This document shows, one piece after another, positions 32,460 to 43,052 of a DNA stretch of 64,000 bases. The position numbers were made by a program, and so were the translations under genes. The first letter of the stretch is position 1, and each line of letters begins with the position of its first letter. The notes below the pieces were generated by a model. It was not told the origin of the DNA and searched no databases. It worked only from the letters and a program-made list of their open reading frames with translations. This DNA comes from Cerioporus squamosus (taxonomy: Eukaryota; Basidiomycota; Agaricomycetes; Polyporales; Polyporaceae), in assembly GCA_022592435.1 (NCBI GenBank), contig JABYQS010000014.1, positions 62,001 through 126,000 on the forward strand, given 5' to 3'.

Positions 32460-33287
32460 CGTGAGAGAAGGGGTAAGGTGGTAATGAGAGTAATGTCAGG
32501 AAATGCGCTGCGCTCGTAAGGTGTTCACCAGGAACGGATGGAGGAGGATGAGAAAGATGAAGAACTTCAGCAGAGGGTCGTCCTCCTTATATGCATTTTG
32601 CGCATAGTCGTAACAGAGCTCGTAGGTCGGCCTCGAAGTCGGATGTATCCTCTGTGCCGCACAGAGGTCCGAGACTCGATACCAACAACTGCTCTCCGAC
32701 TTCGTTTCCGAGGGATGGGGTTGCGACCCAGCCCGCTGAACGGTGCATACGGAGGCTCGATCACAACCTACCACCCTGCAACCACTCCGGTTGTGTTCAT
32801 GATGTGAATTGCTGCCTCGTTGGGCCCTTTTGAAATCTAAATCTCGACTGTAGGAAGCAAACACCGCTGATCATCGGGTAAGTTCTCACTCTCTCAGAGA
32901 GGCAATGTAATATGAGCACGCACAAGGTATATGGGTGGCCGTCTGACTTGCGGGTGATTGTGGGATGCCTGTGACGATCCCTCTGCTTCTTAGTCAGTCC
33001 GGTCAAGCATTCGTAGACTGACTACCTCTCTAGTGTTCATCATGATCGAGACCGCAACCAGGTCGTTCGGCACGTTGTACGAGCAACCGACCTTTGTCAG
33101 AGGGCATACCATTCCAGGCTGAATGAGATTCTAGTACTGACCGAGTCGACGCTGTCATAAATGCGAGTCCGGCTGACTATTGCGGATGTTGTCAATAAAT
33201 CAGGAGTAATACATGACATCCATGCGGGAAGGTGTGACGTTGCATACGACAACGAATGGCTAAGCCGGCCTGAATCACTCGGCGGAC
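32460..33287. other. Intergenic, no gene seen
   Basis: Upstream flank of the kinase and downstream flank of the lipase-like gene. Short frames only; no motif or splice model convinces. Confidence 0.55.
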
Positions 33288-34528
33288 CTACCTACCAAGG
33301 CCAGAGTTGGCGGGGGATAGTCTGCGTCGCGTGAGATGTGCGTTGATCCAGGTGACACAGTCATCGAGGAGCCGCTCGGGAACGTCTTCAATCTCGTGCC
33401 CGAGGTCGTCGAGTGCTCCCTGTAGGACGTGCTATGTCGAACAGAGGTCAAGAGCGAACGGATGAGCGGACGCACCTGATATGTAACAAGCTTCTTGTCC
33501 GTGATCGCGAGCTTGTCGAATAAGTCGATTCCCGCCCTAGGCGAGTTCACCTCATTCGCGGTCCCCCATAGCATGATGATCTGCGTGGAGATGTCAGCAT
33601 ACGTCGCCCCCTCAGCATAGGAAACCCTACCGGAAGATCGTCAGGCCAACGTTGCCAGCCCGCTTCGAGCATCTCCTCTCCCTAGCATGCCATACGCGTG
33701 AGCACGAGCACACCACACCACGCTGGAAAAGCGTGAACTAACCTGGATGAGCATCTCCCACATGGCCTGAGCAGCGGCCCGTGTCTTGAGAAGAGGGTCT
33801 ACCGCGAAAGATGCGACAACCGCCGGGTCACGCGATACTCGCTATGATGAGACCAATACCCTTCGGCTCAGCTACATCACGACGAAGAATACGGAAGAGC
33901 GTGACATACCTCCGGCGGCAAAGGAGGGTTGAATGGAAAGGTCGGAATGACGGACGACATGGTCTTGACGAGTTGGCGAGCGACTTTCGGTGCTGGAACG
34001 CCGAGCTCGACGAGCGGGGAGATGGCGATGACCCCGCTCAGCAGTGCGACGGTCTCCGGTGATGGCGGCGGCCCTGTGCGTGTCGGGAACACCAGCGCGA
34101 GACCTCCGCCCTAGACGCATGCCGACATTCATCTCTCTCCGAGGTACAAGGACAAGAACGGGAGGACTTACTCCTGAGAAGCCCATCAGGAACAGCGGTA
34201 ACCTCTTGTTCGTCTCCGAGACATGCCTAAGCCACCACTCCAGATCCCGGATCTCCTGCTCGCGCGACGTCTTGCCGTAGGACGCGTCTGGGCTGCGGTT
34301 CATAGGGTCGAGTGCGGTGCGCCCGTATCCGCGAAGGTCGTACGCGAAGATGCTGACGTGCCGCTGAGCAAAGGCGGCGTGCACGTCTGCATGGCGAGAG
34401 ATGTGGTCGCGGAAGCCGTGCACGAAGACAGCGACGGCCTTGGGGAAGTTTGCGTGGTAGGTCCTGGTATAGAAGCTGTGGCCGTCAGGGCCGGCGAGCC
34501 AGGCTTCGACGTACGGCTTGTCGGGCAT
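33288..34528 (-). CDS. Monoacylglycerol lipase-like alpha/beta hydrolase, catalytic acid changed
   Basis: Related to yeast Yju3-type monoglyceride lipases. Six exons (34528-34172, 34110-33910, 33841-33743, 33681-33631, 33580-33476, 33419-33288) give 314 residues. The N-terminus has F-Y-T-R-T-Y and A-V-F-V-H-G-F, which includes the oxyanion HG. Y-D-L-R-G-Y-G-R follows. The nucleophile elbow is G-F-S-G-G with Ser118. The acid position, normally G-T-x-D-x-V, here reads G-T-A-N-E-V, placing Asn245 where Asp is expected. The histidine is His279 in D-L-G-H-E. Activity may therefore be weak or altered. The elbow G-F-S-G is also less common than G-H-S-M-G. Localisation is not evident from the sequence. 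Confidence 0.85.
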
Positions 34529-35056
34529 GACGGTGCAGATGCAGGAACTGTAGATTGGGACCTGTGCGCGCTGTGGGGCAAGCTGGAAGAGGGTATCGAC
34601 GTAAGGAGGTATAGGCTAACAGGAGGTCGTGCAGGTCGTGCAAGTCCCCAGCGGGGTGATTGAGCGAGTACTCTGCTGCAGAGAGGTGCAAAGCCGGGGA
34701 TCTGGTTGCCCGCTACTAGCTTGGGCTAGGGCGAAAAGTGAAGAGGGGTGACATAGTCCGTTGTCGCTGTCGTTGTATCCGTCTGGATCTGAGAGCGCCT
34801 CATGGTCATTACGCCACCGCGCGAATTAGCAAATCTGAGATCGGAAACACCGTCGTATGTCCGCGCGTTCGGGCTGCGGGGGATCCCAGGGATCACCCTG
34901 CCTACCGACCCACGGCCCACGCGGCGATGGTTATTTAGCCTTGGCAATGGCAATGCCTTCGCTGTCAAGCTTCTTGGACCCACTCGTCCATCCAGGCTCA
35001 GTCCCGAGCCCGAAGCTGCTGCGTTTGCAGCGACTCGCATCCTGACCGCGCTATCG
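34529..35056. other. Divergent intergenic region
   Basis: Holds the promoters of the lipase-like gene and the dehydrogenase. No gene-like feature is supported. Confidence 0.55.
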
Positions 35057-36670
35057 ATGTGGTTGGTGAGTGTTTACGCCATCTTTCGATCAGACTCACT
35101 GGACGATTGTTGTCATCCGCTATCGCGGTACTTAATGAAGCGCAACCGACCGCCACCGCCGGACCTGTCAAGCCCCGCCCTCCGATTTGGTATCCTAGGC
35201 GCCGCTCGCATCGCGCCCAATGCGCTGATAACGCCCGCGAAGACGCATTGCGACGTCGTCGTCGCCGCTGTAGCCTGCAGAGACAAAGATCGGGGCGTTC
35301 AGTATGCTCAGATACACAACATTCCGAGGACGTTTTCTGGGCCAACTGCATACCAAGGTCAGAATCGCTGTCGTCATACTGCCATGATGAATTCCGAACG
35401 CGATGCTCACGAGACATTCCCTCGAAATGTACCGCAGACCTTCTGGATGATTCGGATATCGACGCTGTCTACATAGCGGTAAGGATGCACTGTTTGTCCG
35501 GCCGCATCAAGGAATGTCTTGTTCACCTGGCTGCATCTGTCACAATCAGCTGCCCAATGGCCTGCACTTTGAGTGGGCAATGCGTGCCCTGCAAGCCAAC
35601 AAACATGTGCTCGTTGAGAAGCCCATGACCAACACCGCCGCGGAGGCCCAGCAACTATTCGCGTTGGCGACCAAGAAAGGTCTCGTCGCCCTCGAAGCCA
35701 TCCACTGCACGTTCGTCTCTGCCCTCTCCTCGCTGCATGACCAACTGATCACGCACCACAATTGCTGCGTATCCATCTGCAGATTTCATCCCGCCCTTCA
35801 TCGCGTGCGCGACATCGTCAACAGCGGCGAGCTCGGCCATGTGAAGAGTGTGGTGGCAAAGTTCGCGCTCCCAAGCATCCTCTCTCCGCTCTTCTTCCAT
35901 AGGGATGACCCCCGCTTCCAATACGACCTCGGCGGCGGATGCATGATGGACATGGGAGTCTACCCACTCGCTGCGCTGCGCTTCATAACCGCCGCGGACA
36001 CCGCCCCGCTGACCGTGACCTCCGCGACGGCGACGGGGCACGCGCGCGACCCCACCCGCATCGACCGTGGCATGCACGCGACATACACGCTCCCTCTCGC
36101 CCCCACTTGGAACCCGGAGGCTGCGACGAAGTCCAACGCGACAGCGGAGACGACCGTCGACTTTGGTATGCCGGGCTGGGGACCGTTCGGGCTCCTCCCG
36201 CGGATGATCAAGAACGAGATCACGGTCTTCCTCGAGGGCGGAGAGGTATTGGTGTATAACTTCGTTAGCCCGGGGATGTTCCACTACATCAAGGTCAAAC
36301 CAAAGTGCGGGCGCACCCGGTACGAGCAGGCGTACAAGTTCAAGGACGGGCGGGGGAAGAGGTCGTGGGACTCGTGAGTAGACAGTAGACGATATGGCCT
36401 GGAGAGCGAGGACATTCGGACTGACGGTTTCTATGCATCACACGGCAGGTATCGATATCAGCTTGAGGCGTTCGTCGACACCGTGCGCGGGCGAGTACCT
36501 CTCTGGCCCGAGCCAGTGACGGTCACCACACAGCTGAAAACCATCGAGGAGGTGTATACAAAGGTCAGATCGCCATATACGCGTTGCTTGATCCACCTCT
36601 TGACGCTACATATACTTAGGCGGGGATGCCTCCAAGGAGTGCATCCTTATACAAGCCAAGAACAGCTTGA
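35057..36670 (+). CDS. Gfo/Idh/MocA oxidoreductase, dihydrodiol/D-xylose dehydrogenase type
   Basis: An NAD(P)-dependent sugar or diol dehydrogenase of the family that includes D-xylose 1-dehydrogenase and trans-dihydrodiol dehydrogenase. Exons 35057-35065, 35141-35357, 35438-35478, 35550-35710, 35783-36373, 36449-36563 and 36620-36670 give 394 residues. The dinucleotide loop is F-G-I-L-G-A-A-R-I-A. D-I-D-A-V-Y-I-A-L-P-N precedes the E-K-P motif (L-V-E-K-P-M), then E-A-I-H-C-T-F-H-P. The C-terminal domain has G-G-G-C-M-M-D-M-G-V-Y-P-L, the usual active-site block. The first exon is nine bases; starting instead at the ATG at 35135 would make a slightly longer N-terminus with no first intron. 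Confidence 0.88.
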
Positions 36671-37391
36671 GGTTTCGCATGTGCGCTCTTATACCCATCC
36701 TCCGTTAGAAAGGATCATACCCTTGACATGATATCTTAAATCACTCTCCTTGGGGTCGGCTTTGGGACGCATACATATCTGAGCTCGTTCGTTGCATCTG
36801 TTGGGTCGGACTCGGATGGACGCTACTAGTAATCTTCAGCTAATCGATCATCATGAGCTACAGCATTTGCATTATTGATGTGAGCATTAACTCTAGTACT
36901 GGCTCGAATCCGTCGCGGGCACGGATTATCGAGGCGCATATATGCACTCAGCTGAGTCGGAGGACGGGGTGGTCCTGGGTGGTCTGATCATGACGTGTAG
37001 ACGCCCGTGGGTTTGGTGACAGCCACATCTTTGCCTTTTGCGACTTTGCGCTCTCGCTTGGTCTCCTCCCGCAGCTTACCTTCTATCCTCGCGCTATGCT
37101 GCTTGCTACTTGGAGATCAATGGAGAAATGGCCCACAGATGGCCCGTACGATTGCTCAGACGCGAGGTAAACAGGCAAAAGTATCGTACATCCAGACAGC
37201 GTCCCCCGGGAGCATGACCTCAACTTGAATACGTGAAAGTCAACCTCGACGCATCTACCCTCTATTCCCCTCTGTGGTGTTCTTCTGCCACTACACGTGA
37301 ATCACTAGCCCTGCTGCATCCCGCAGGCTCAACAGCTGGGTGAGTGCAGTTCGACCGCGCAGAGGAGCATGGGCACGCCTCCAGATCGAAA
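36671..37391. other. Intergenic between convergent genes
   Basis: Three-prime flanks of the dehydrogenase and WPLPP paralogue 3. No gene, RNA or repeat is supported. Confidence 0.55.
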
Positions 37392-39010
37392 CTACACCCT
37401 CAACATCGACCATTTCGGAGTAGGACTCCGTCCACGACGCTCTTTCTCCTCCTCCACGTCTTTCTCCTCGTCCAACTCTTCGTCCGTCGGAGGAAGCGGC
37501 CACCAAGTGCCATCCCTTCCGCGGAAGAAGCCGCCCTCTACCACCGGAGTCCAGCTGCTACCGCTCGAAGCGTACGCATCGCCGAGACCGCGGATACGGA
37601 CAGGCAGAGACGGAGGCAAATTCTCGTGCAGAGGACGTCCGGGGTCCGCCAGCTTCGCACGCGTCGTAGCTGGGCTGCTATCACCAATGGTCGCAATGTG
37701 GAGGCCACGCCAGTCGGTGAGCTCGAGTGGTCTGCACTGAGGGGTGACGGGGAGCATCGAGTTCGTGGAGTCCGTCGACGAGGACGTCGACATCGATGCT
37801 GGGGAGTCATGAGCATCTTCACCTGCGGAGCGACTCTCACCAGTCACAGGGGAGTGCGTCGGCGCGGGAGTGTCGCGATGCGCCTCGAGCACTGCAGGGT
37901 CGATGCACTCTGCGGGTGGAAGAGGCCACTTCAATCCGCCGCGGCCAACGAAGAAGCCTGGTCTGGCCTGAGGCCTCGATGGGTGCGTCACCCTGGAATG
38001 GTTGCGATATATCTCGAGGATCGCGGGGTCGACGCATTCCGGGGGCGGGAGCGGCCACTCCAATCCACCGCGCCCAATGAAGTAGCCCGGCCTGGCTTTC
38101 CCCTGGCTCGCGTCATAGTTACGGCTCGTCGGGACACGGGTGCAGGATCGGGCGCAGTGGTATGATGAGGCGGGGGGCGACTGACGTTGACTAGGTTCCA
38201 GGCGGCAGAGCTCATGCATTCGCGCGGAGGAATAGGCCATTTGATGCCGTCCCTCCCAATGAAGTAGCCCGGGGACGGCTCGCGGTCGGGATGCGCATTG
38301 GCAGTGCCCTCGATACTCGGCGACGCGTCGGTCAGCCTCGACGTCTTGCTCCACTGCAGCCCTGGGCGAACAACGCGCAGGAAGTCTTCGATCGGCGAGC
38401 CCATGCACTCGCGCGGCGGCAGTGGCCACTCTAAGCCGTCTCTGCCGATGAAGAAACCAGCCGGGACTTCGCCCGACGGGGATGGTGTCCAACGCGAGAT
38501 CTCCCCGGATTCTTGCTCTTGCTCTTGCTCGAGGTCTGGACTCGCGCTGGGGACTGCTTGCTTCGACGCGGGAACCGAGCTGGGCGCGGGAGGCCACTGG
38601 GGTGCCTCGTCCGACGAGCAACCACCCCCCGCTATCTTCAGGAGGAGCGCGATAGCGCGACTCTGCGCGAGAACGCGCTCGACGTATGCACCTCCGTGGC
38701 GAAGATACTTCATGCTATGAGGACGCAACATCCGCACTACGCGAATACCTGTGCTCACCTCGTACTTGCTCTGCTCATAACCACGGTGGTTCGGCGACGC
38801 AACCCGCTCCTCTTCCTCCTCCCATTCCAAGATCTTCGAGTAATGACCCTTGGGTTTCACGGGGCGCGGCATCGCGAACCTGCGCGGGGCGACGGTCTTC
38901 ACCAACATCCGCGGGTCCAGCTCCGCGGTGACCGGGTTGGCAGCGCGAAGCATGCCCGAGGCGTAGCCCTCGTTGAGGATCCTCTCCAGCAGCGCGGCGG
39001 CCGCAGGCAT
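37392..39010 (-). CDS. WPLPP-repeat family protein, paralogue 3 (five repeats)
   Basis: Unrecognised family. Exons 39010-38759, 38707-38186 and 38102-37392 give 494 residues. Intron 1 is 51 bases, at the same codon position as in the other copies. The N-terminal module (L-L-E-R-I-L-N-E-G-Y, Y-S-K-I-L-E-W-E-E-E-E-E, Y-L-R-H-G-G-A-Y-V-E-R-V-L-A-Q) is close to paralogue 2. Repeats lie at about 38405-38461, 38216-38272, 38031-38090, 37902-37960 and 37488-37536; a clean example is Y-F-I-G-R-G-G-L-E-W-P-L-P-P-P-E-C. The end is R-R-G-R-S-P-T-P-K-W-S-M-L-R-V. Intron 2 (38103-38185, 83 bases) replaces sequence that is coding in paralogue 2 and hides a one-base deletion. Confidence 0.8.
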
Positions 39011-39446
39011 CTCGAATCAAGCTGGTGCGGTGGATGCAGACAAGATGTGTGGTAGGGCGCGAGATGGTGGTGGTAGTATGGTAACGATGTAGGCCGGTGC
39101 GAGTGGCCTTTGTGGTCAACGCGACTGTGGCCTTGACCTCATTGCTTTGTTCCCTCTATAAGCGCACGTGACCGTGACCTCCCTAGAACATCCTAACTGC
39201 AGGCATGGTTCGTCGTCGTGCGGGTGAGCAATGTACGTTTGGCGATGCGTAGGGTGTTATTGTACACCATGTGGATTTCGCAAAGCAAGCTATGAAGTGC
39301 CAGTACTTAGTCGTAACGCTGACTGGAGCCACTTGACTGCAGTACAGTCCCTTAGCAGCGGGACAGCAGTATTATGATTCAGGCTTGAAGCATCACGTAT
39401 GATACGCATCGAATGAGATGGTAAAGGTTTATGGAATCCTATGCAC
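39011..39446. other. Intergenic, upstream of WPLPP paralogue 3
   Basis: Contains the leader and promoter of paralogue 3, with a TATA-like CTTATAGA (minus strand, about 39165-39172) between promoter blocks A and B. No gene is seen. Confidence 0.6.
39098..39183 (-). promoter_or_regulatory. Three-block promoter of WPLPP paralogue 3
   Basis: On the minus strand, reading toward the gene: GGTCACGTGCGC (39183-39172), AAGGCCACAGTCGCG (39134-39120) and GACCACAAAGGCCACTCGCA (39117-39098). Order and orientation relative to the ATG match the other two paralogues. Block A is identical to that of paralogue 2. Confidence 0.78.
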
Positions 39447-41141
39447 TCATGGTCTGGCCTCTGCACTACTACTCGGAGCCTCAGCGAGCAAGCGCTGTTG
39501 TATCTCGTACTGTGCCAGCCATTCGGGCTTCGTCTCCTCCCTCTCCTTCTTCACCGAATCGATCTGATGCAGCAGCTTCTCAACGTCCTTGTCTGGCTCC
39601 GAATTCGGATCACCATCCTGACCAGCCGTAGTCTACACGCAAGCAAGTCAGTGGGGGGCAGCAGATACGCAGAAGCGGAACACCCACCTCGCGCTTCCGA
39701 GTCTGCATATACTGTTCGAACATCTTCTCCAGCACGAACAAGTTCTCCGCAGACTCCAGCCACTGCACGTTCGCGGCCCGCTCCTTGAACGTGAACGGAC
39801 GTATCCGGACGTCCTCCCAGTCGACGCTACCCTTGCCTTTGGCGAAGTAGCGGTCGTAGTACTGCTTGAGGGGGCCCCCATGGCAGAGCGCGAGGTTGAT
39901 CCATTGCTCGAGGTACTGGCGGTGCCGGAGCGTCGACCGGGTGGCGAGAATGCTGCGCACGTTCGCGAAGCGGGGTGGGTTCTCGATGGGCGAGCCGGTG
40001 ACGACGATACCTGGATGGCCACGTTTCTGTATGAGACCAAGAAGCGAGTAGAGCTCCTCCAGAGCGGGGATCAATTCGACAAAGACACGGGGCTGTGGGG
40101 AGCCCAAGGCCGGATGAGCGGGTGGGACGAGTATAGGGTGCATGGGGAGTGTGTACCTGCCTTTTTACGTGCTGCTTCTATGAAAGAAGTGACGACGAGG
40201 TCTTGTCGACGCCCGTTCACGGGCGTGTTGACTGTAAATTGCGCCAGGTATACCGGAATGAGGACAGGGTAGGCCGACATCTCATTGGAAGCCATAAGAG
40301 GAGGGCGCGGAATGGGCATAGAAGAGGGTAGCTCACCATGGTTTCTCGAAGAGAGGATGGTTCGAAACGGAGGATGTCCAATGTTGCGTCAGCCATAGAT
40401 AGACTCCGAGCAGCTTCTGTGAGATAGAAGGGCGACAAGGTGAACGGGAGACATAGAACGTCGTCTCCATCGTGCCGTCGCATGTCCTCTGACCACGGGG
40501 CGGGTTCTTGTCGCCGAAGCTCTGTCGTCTGAAGACAAGTCTCAGACAGTGGTGGATAGACGAATCCTGGCAGGGGGTTCAGCATGTCTGATATCAATTG
40601 TGAGCTTGACGCCTCGCAGATTACCTGGCATACAGCTGTGACTTTGGTGAGCACATATCCCCGGCCTGCGTGATGACAACATACGTGTGGGCGAACTGCA
40701 CTTCCGCATCGTTCTGGGCGGGCGTTGGCTCATCGTGGCACAAAGACAACGCACTATCATACCTTGTGAAACTCTGACTCCTCCACTGGACTCTTCAGCC
40801 ATAACGTGGCCTGCACTTGAGCATCGATGTACCACGCCGGTATGTAGGCCGGTTGCAGGCGTGTAGGCCGCAACACGTCGATGTTCACCGGCAGGCTTGG
40901 GAGTAATCGTCGCAAGTATGTCCCCAATAGCTTTTCTCCCGTATATATGGCCGTATTGACACTTAAGTCCTCGATGGCCTGCTCCTTCGACACCACGAAT
41001 GGGAATGCTATGAATATTGATATTGTCAGGATACGGTCCATGGAACGACGACAGAAGCGAATGACCTCTGACTTTACTGGAGTATAAACGACGTCCATAA
41101 CATAGTCTCGGCACATATCCGCCTTTTCTGTAAGACAGCAT
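39447..41141 (-). CDS. Mitochondrial-type protein of unknown function, frame disturbed
   Basis: I do not recognise the family. Proposed exons are 41141-40763, 40713-40685, 40635-40625, 40566-40337, 40280-40161, 40092-39688 and 39632-39447. The start (M-L-S-Y-R-K-G-G, then C-Y-G-R-R-L-Y-S-S) looks like a mitochondrial leader. Blocks include Y-I-P-A-W-Y-I-D-A-Q-V-Q, M-P-G-F-V-Y-P-P-L, Y-P-V-L-I-P-V-Y-L-A-Q and F-T-F-K-E-R-A-A-N-V-Q-W-L. The tail is charged and helical. Three oddities occur: the leader joins the body only if one base near 40995-41003 is ignored; one exon is 11 bases; and the intron after 40161 needs a GC donor. It could be a decaying gene, or the frame break could be a sequence error. 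Confidence 0.6.
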
Positions 41142-41386
41142 GGCGGTGTGGAGGGCGGAGAATGAGACGAAGTGAGTGACCTGACGCAGGGCAAGCTCCA
41201 GTCGGACACGGCAGTTCGCTAAGGTTCCCAATCTGGAGATCCAGACCCTACGGCGGGGTTAGGGGCTGGAGCTGGCCACGTGATGCTGGCTACGTGTCCG
41301 TTCCGCATTCGGAAATTGCAGGCTTGCGCCTGGACCGGACGCGCAGTGGCAGCCACAGACATCTCTCTCCTCCTCCGTGCGCAGGC

Positions 41387-42836
41387 ATGGGGTCCGCGGC
41401 ATTTTTCTTCGTCTTTCTCCTGCTCACGGCTCTTCTGGTCTCTGCGGCGGATCTGTACAAAGTTCTAGAGCGTTAGTTGCAAGGCGCGCACCCTGTCGGC
41501 CTAGCATGTCTCTGACTGACGCTGCTCGTGTAGTCTCGAAGTCTGCTTCGGAGCAGGATATCAGGAAGGCGTACAAGCGGCTGAGGTATGTCGCTCGTCT
41601 GAATGCTAGAATTGTGTGACTGACCCATCTGCAGTCGCAAATACCATCCGGACAAGAATAAAGAGCCTGGTGCAGAGGAGAAGTTCGTTGAGATTGCCCA
41701 TGGTGTGTGGCAAAAGTCCTAGCAGCCGGCGCTGTGTGACTGACCCTCTCAAAGCGTACGAAGTGCTGTCCGACTCTACCAAGCGGCAGATATACGACCG
41801 GCATGGCGAGGAGGGCCTGAAGGCACACGAGGGCGGCCAGGCGCACTACGCGAACCCCTTCGACATGTTCCAGTCCTTCTTCGGCGGGGGCGGCCACGCG
41901 TCGCAGCAGGTGCGCAAGGGCCCCACGTCCATATCAGAGTTCGAGGTCTCCCTTGCGGACATCTACACCGGCGCAAGCATCGACTTCATGATCAAGAAGC
42001 GCATCCTCTGCGACCACTGCCGCGGGACCGGCGCCGCGTCCTCCAACGACATCCATACGTGCAACGCTTGTGGGGGCCAAGGCGTCCGTATCGTCCGCCA
42101 GCAGATCATGCCTGGGATGATCACCCAGAGCCAGGTGCAGTGCAACGAGTGTGGAGGGCGCGGTACGGTCATCGGGAAGAAGTGCCCTCACTGCGGTGGG
42201 AACAAGGTCATGGACCACACCCAGCACTATACACTCGAGGTGCCAAAGGGCTCGCCGGAGGGACACGAGGTCGTGTTTGAGGGCGAGGCGGACGAGTCCC
42301 CGGATTGGGAGGCTGGAGACGTGGTTATCCGCATCAGGAGCAAGAAGGAGCATGGTGGTTGGAAGAGGAAGGAGAGCGGGCTATATTGGAAAGAGACAAT
42401 TTCAGTGGCAGAGGTACGTCTATTGCCCTTCGTCTCCTCTTGCGCGATCTGATTGGCCCTCAGGCAATGTTGGGCTTCGAGCGCAACCTGACTCATCTAG
42501 ACGGCCACGTCGTAGAGCTGAAACGCAAAGGTGTGACACAACCAGGTGAGCAGTCTCCCATACTGCCATTGAGCTGTCGTCGCTGACAATGACCCAAGGG
42601 TTCGTACAAACGATTAAGGGCGAAGGCCTGCCAATATTCGAGCAGCCGTCTGAACACGGCGACTTGTTCGTGGAGTACAATGTCGTCCTTCCCGCCGAGA
42701 TCTCGCAGGAGACGAAGAAACGTGAGTATCACATCTATCTCGGATCACTACCACCTCGCTGACGTGCATATTCCCAGGTCTCCACGCTGCATTCTACCCC
42801 GACGGTGCGGGGAAACACTCAACAGACGAACTGTAA
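41387..42836 (+). CDS. ER luminal J-protein, Scj1/ERdj3 (DNAJB11) type
   Basis: Co-chaperone of Kar2/BiP for folding and degradation in the endoplasmic reticulum. Exons 41387-41471, 41534-41585, 41635-41702, 41755-42413, 42464-42545, 42599-42721 and 42778-42836 give 375 residues. A hydrophobic signal peptide (F-F-F-V-F-L-L-L-T-A-L-L-V) starts the protein. The J domain follows at once with K-Y-H-P-D-K-N. A G-G-G-G-H linker and four Cys pairs (C-D-H-C-R-G-T-G, C-N-A-C-G-G-Q-G, C-N-E-C-G-G-R-G, C-P-H-C-G-G) form the zinc region. G-E-G-L-P-I-F lies in the second substrate domain. The C-terminus is H-S-T-D-E-L, a variant of the K/HDEL retention signal. Confidence 0.93.
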
Positions 42837-43052
42837 ACGCGTCCAGCTGTAACTTTATAATCCGGCGACATACTGCGCTGAGCACTAATCTTATTGGTTC
42901 GTTCATGGTCGGTGGCAATTGTTCCCTTGTCAGGACGGCCGGCACGTCTGAGCACGACTCTAGTTGGATGTCACGACTATCGTACAACATGGCGTGAGGT
43001 ATGCGGATGTGGAGGTACACTGGTAATACAGGTGCATGCGGTGTCAAAGGAC

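Noticed and set aside
31275..32519. Plus-strand frames opposite the kinase
   Set aside because: Composition and position are explained by the complete kinase on the minus strand.
37344..38165. Plus-strand frame of 273 codons over WPLPP paralogue 3
   Set aside because: Arg-rich shadow of the repeat-bearing minus-strand gene; no motif of its own.
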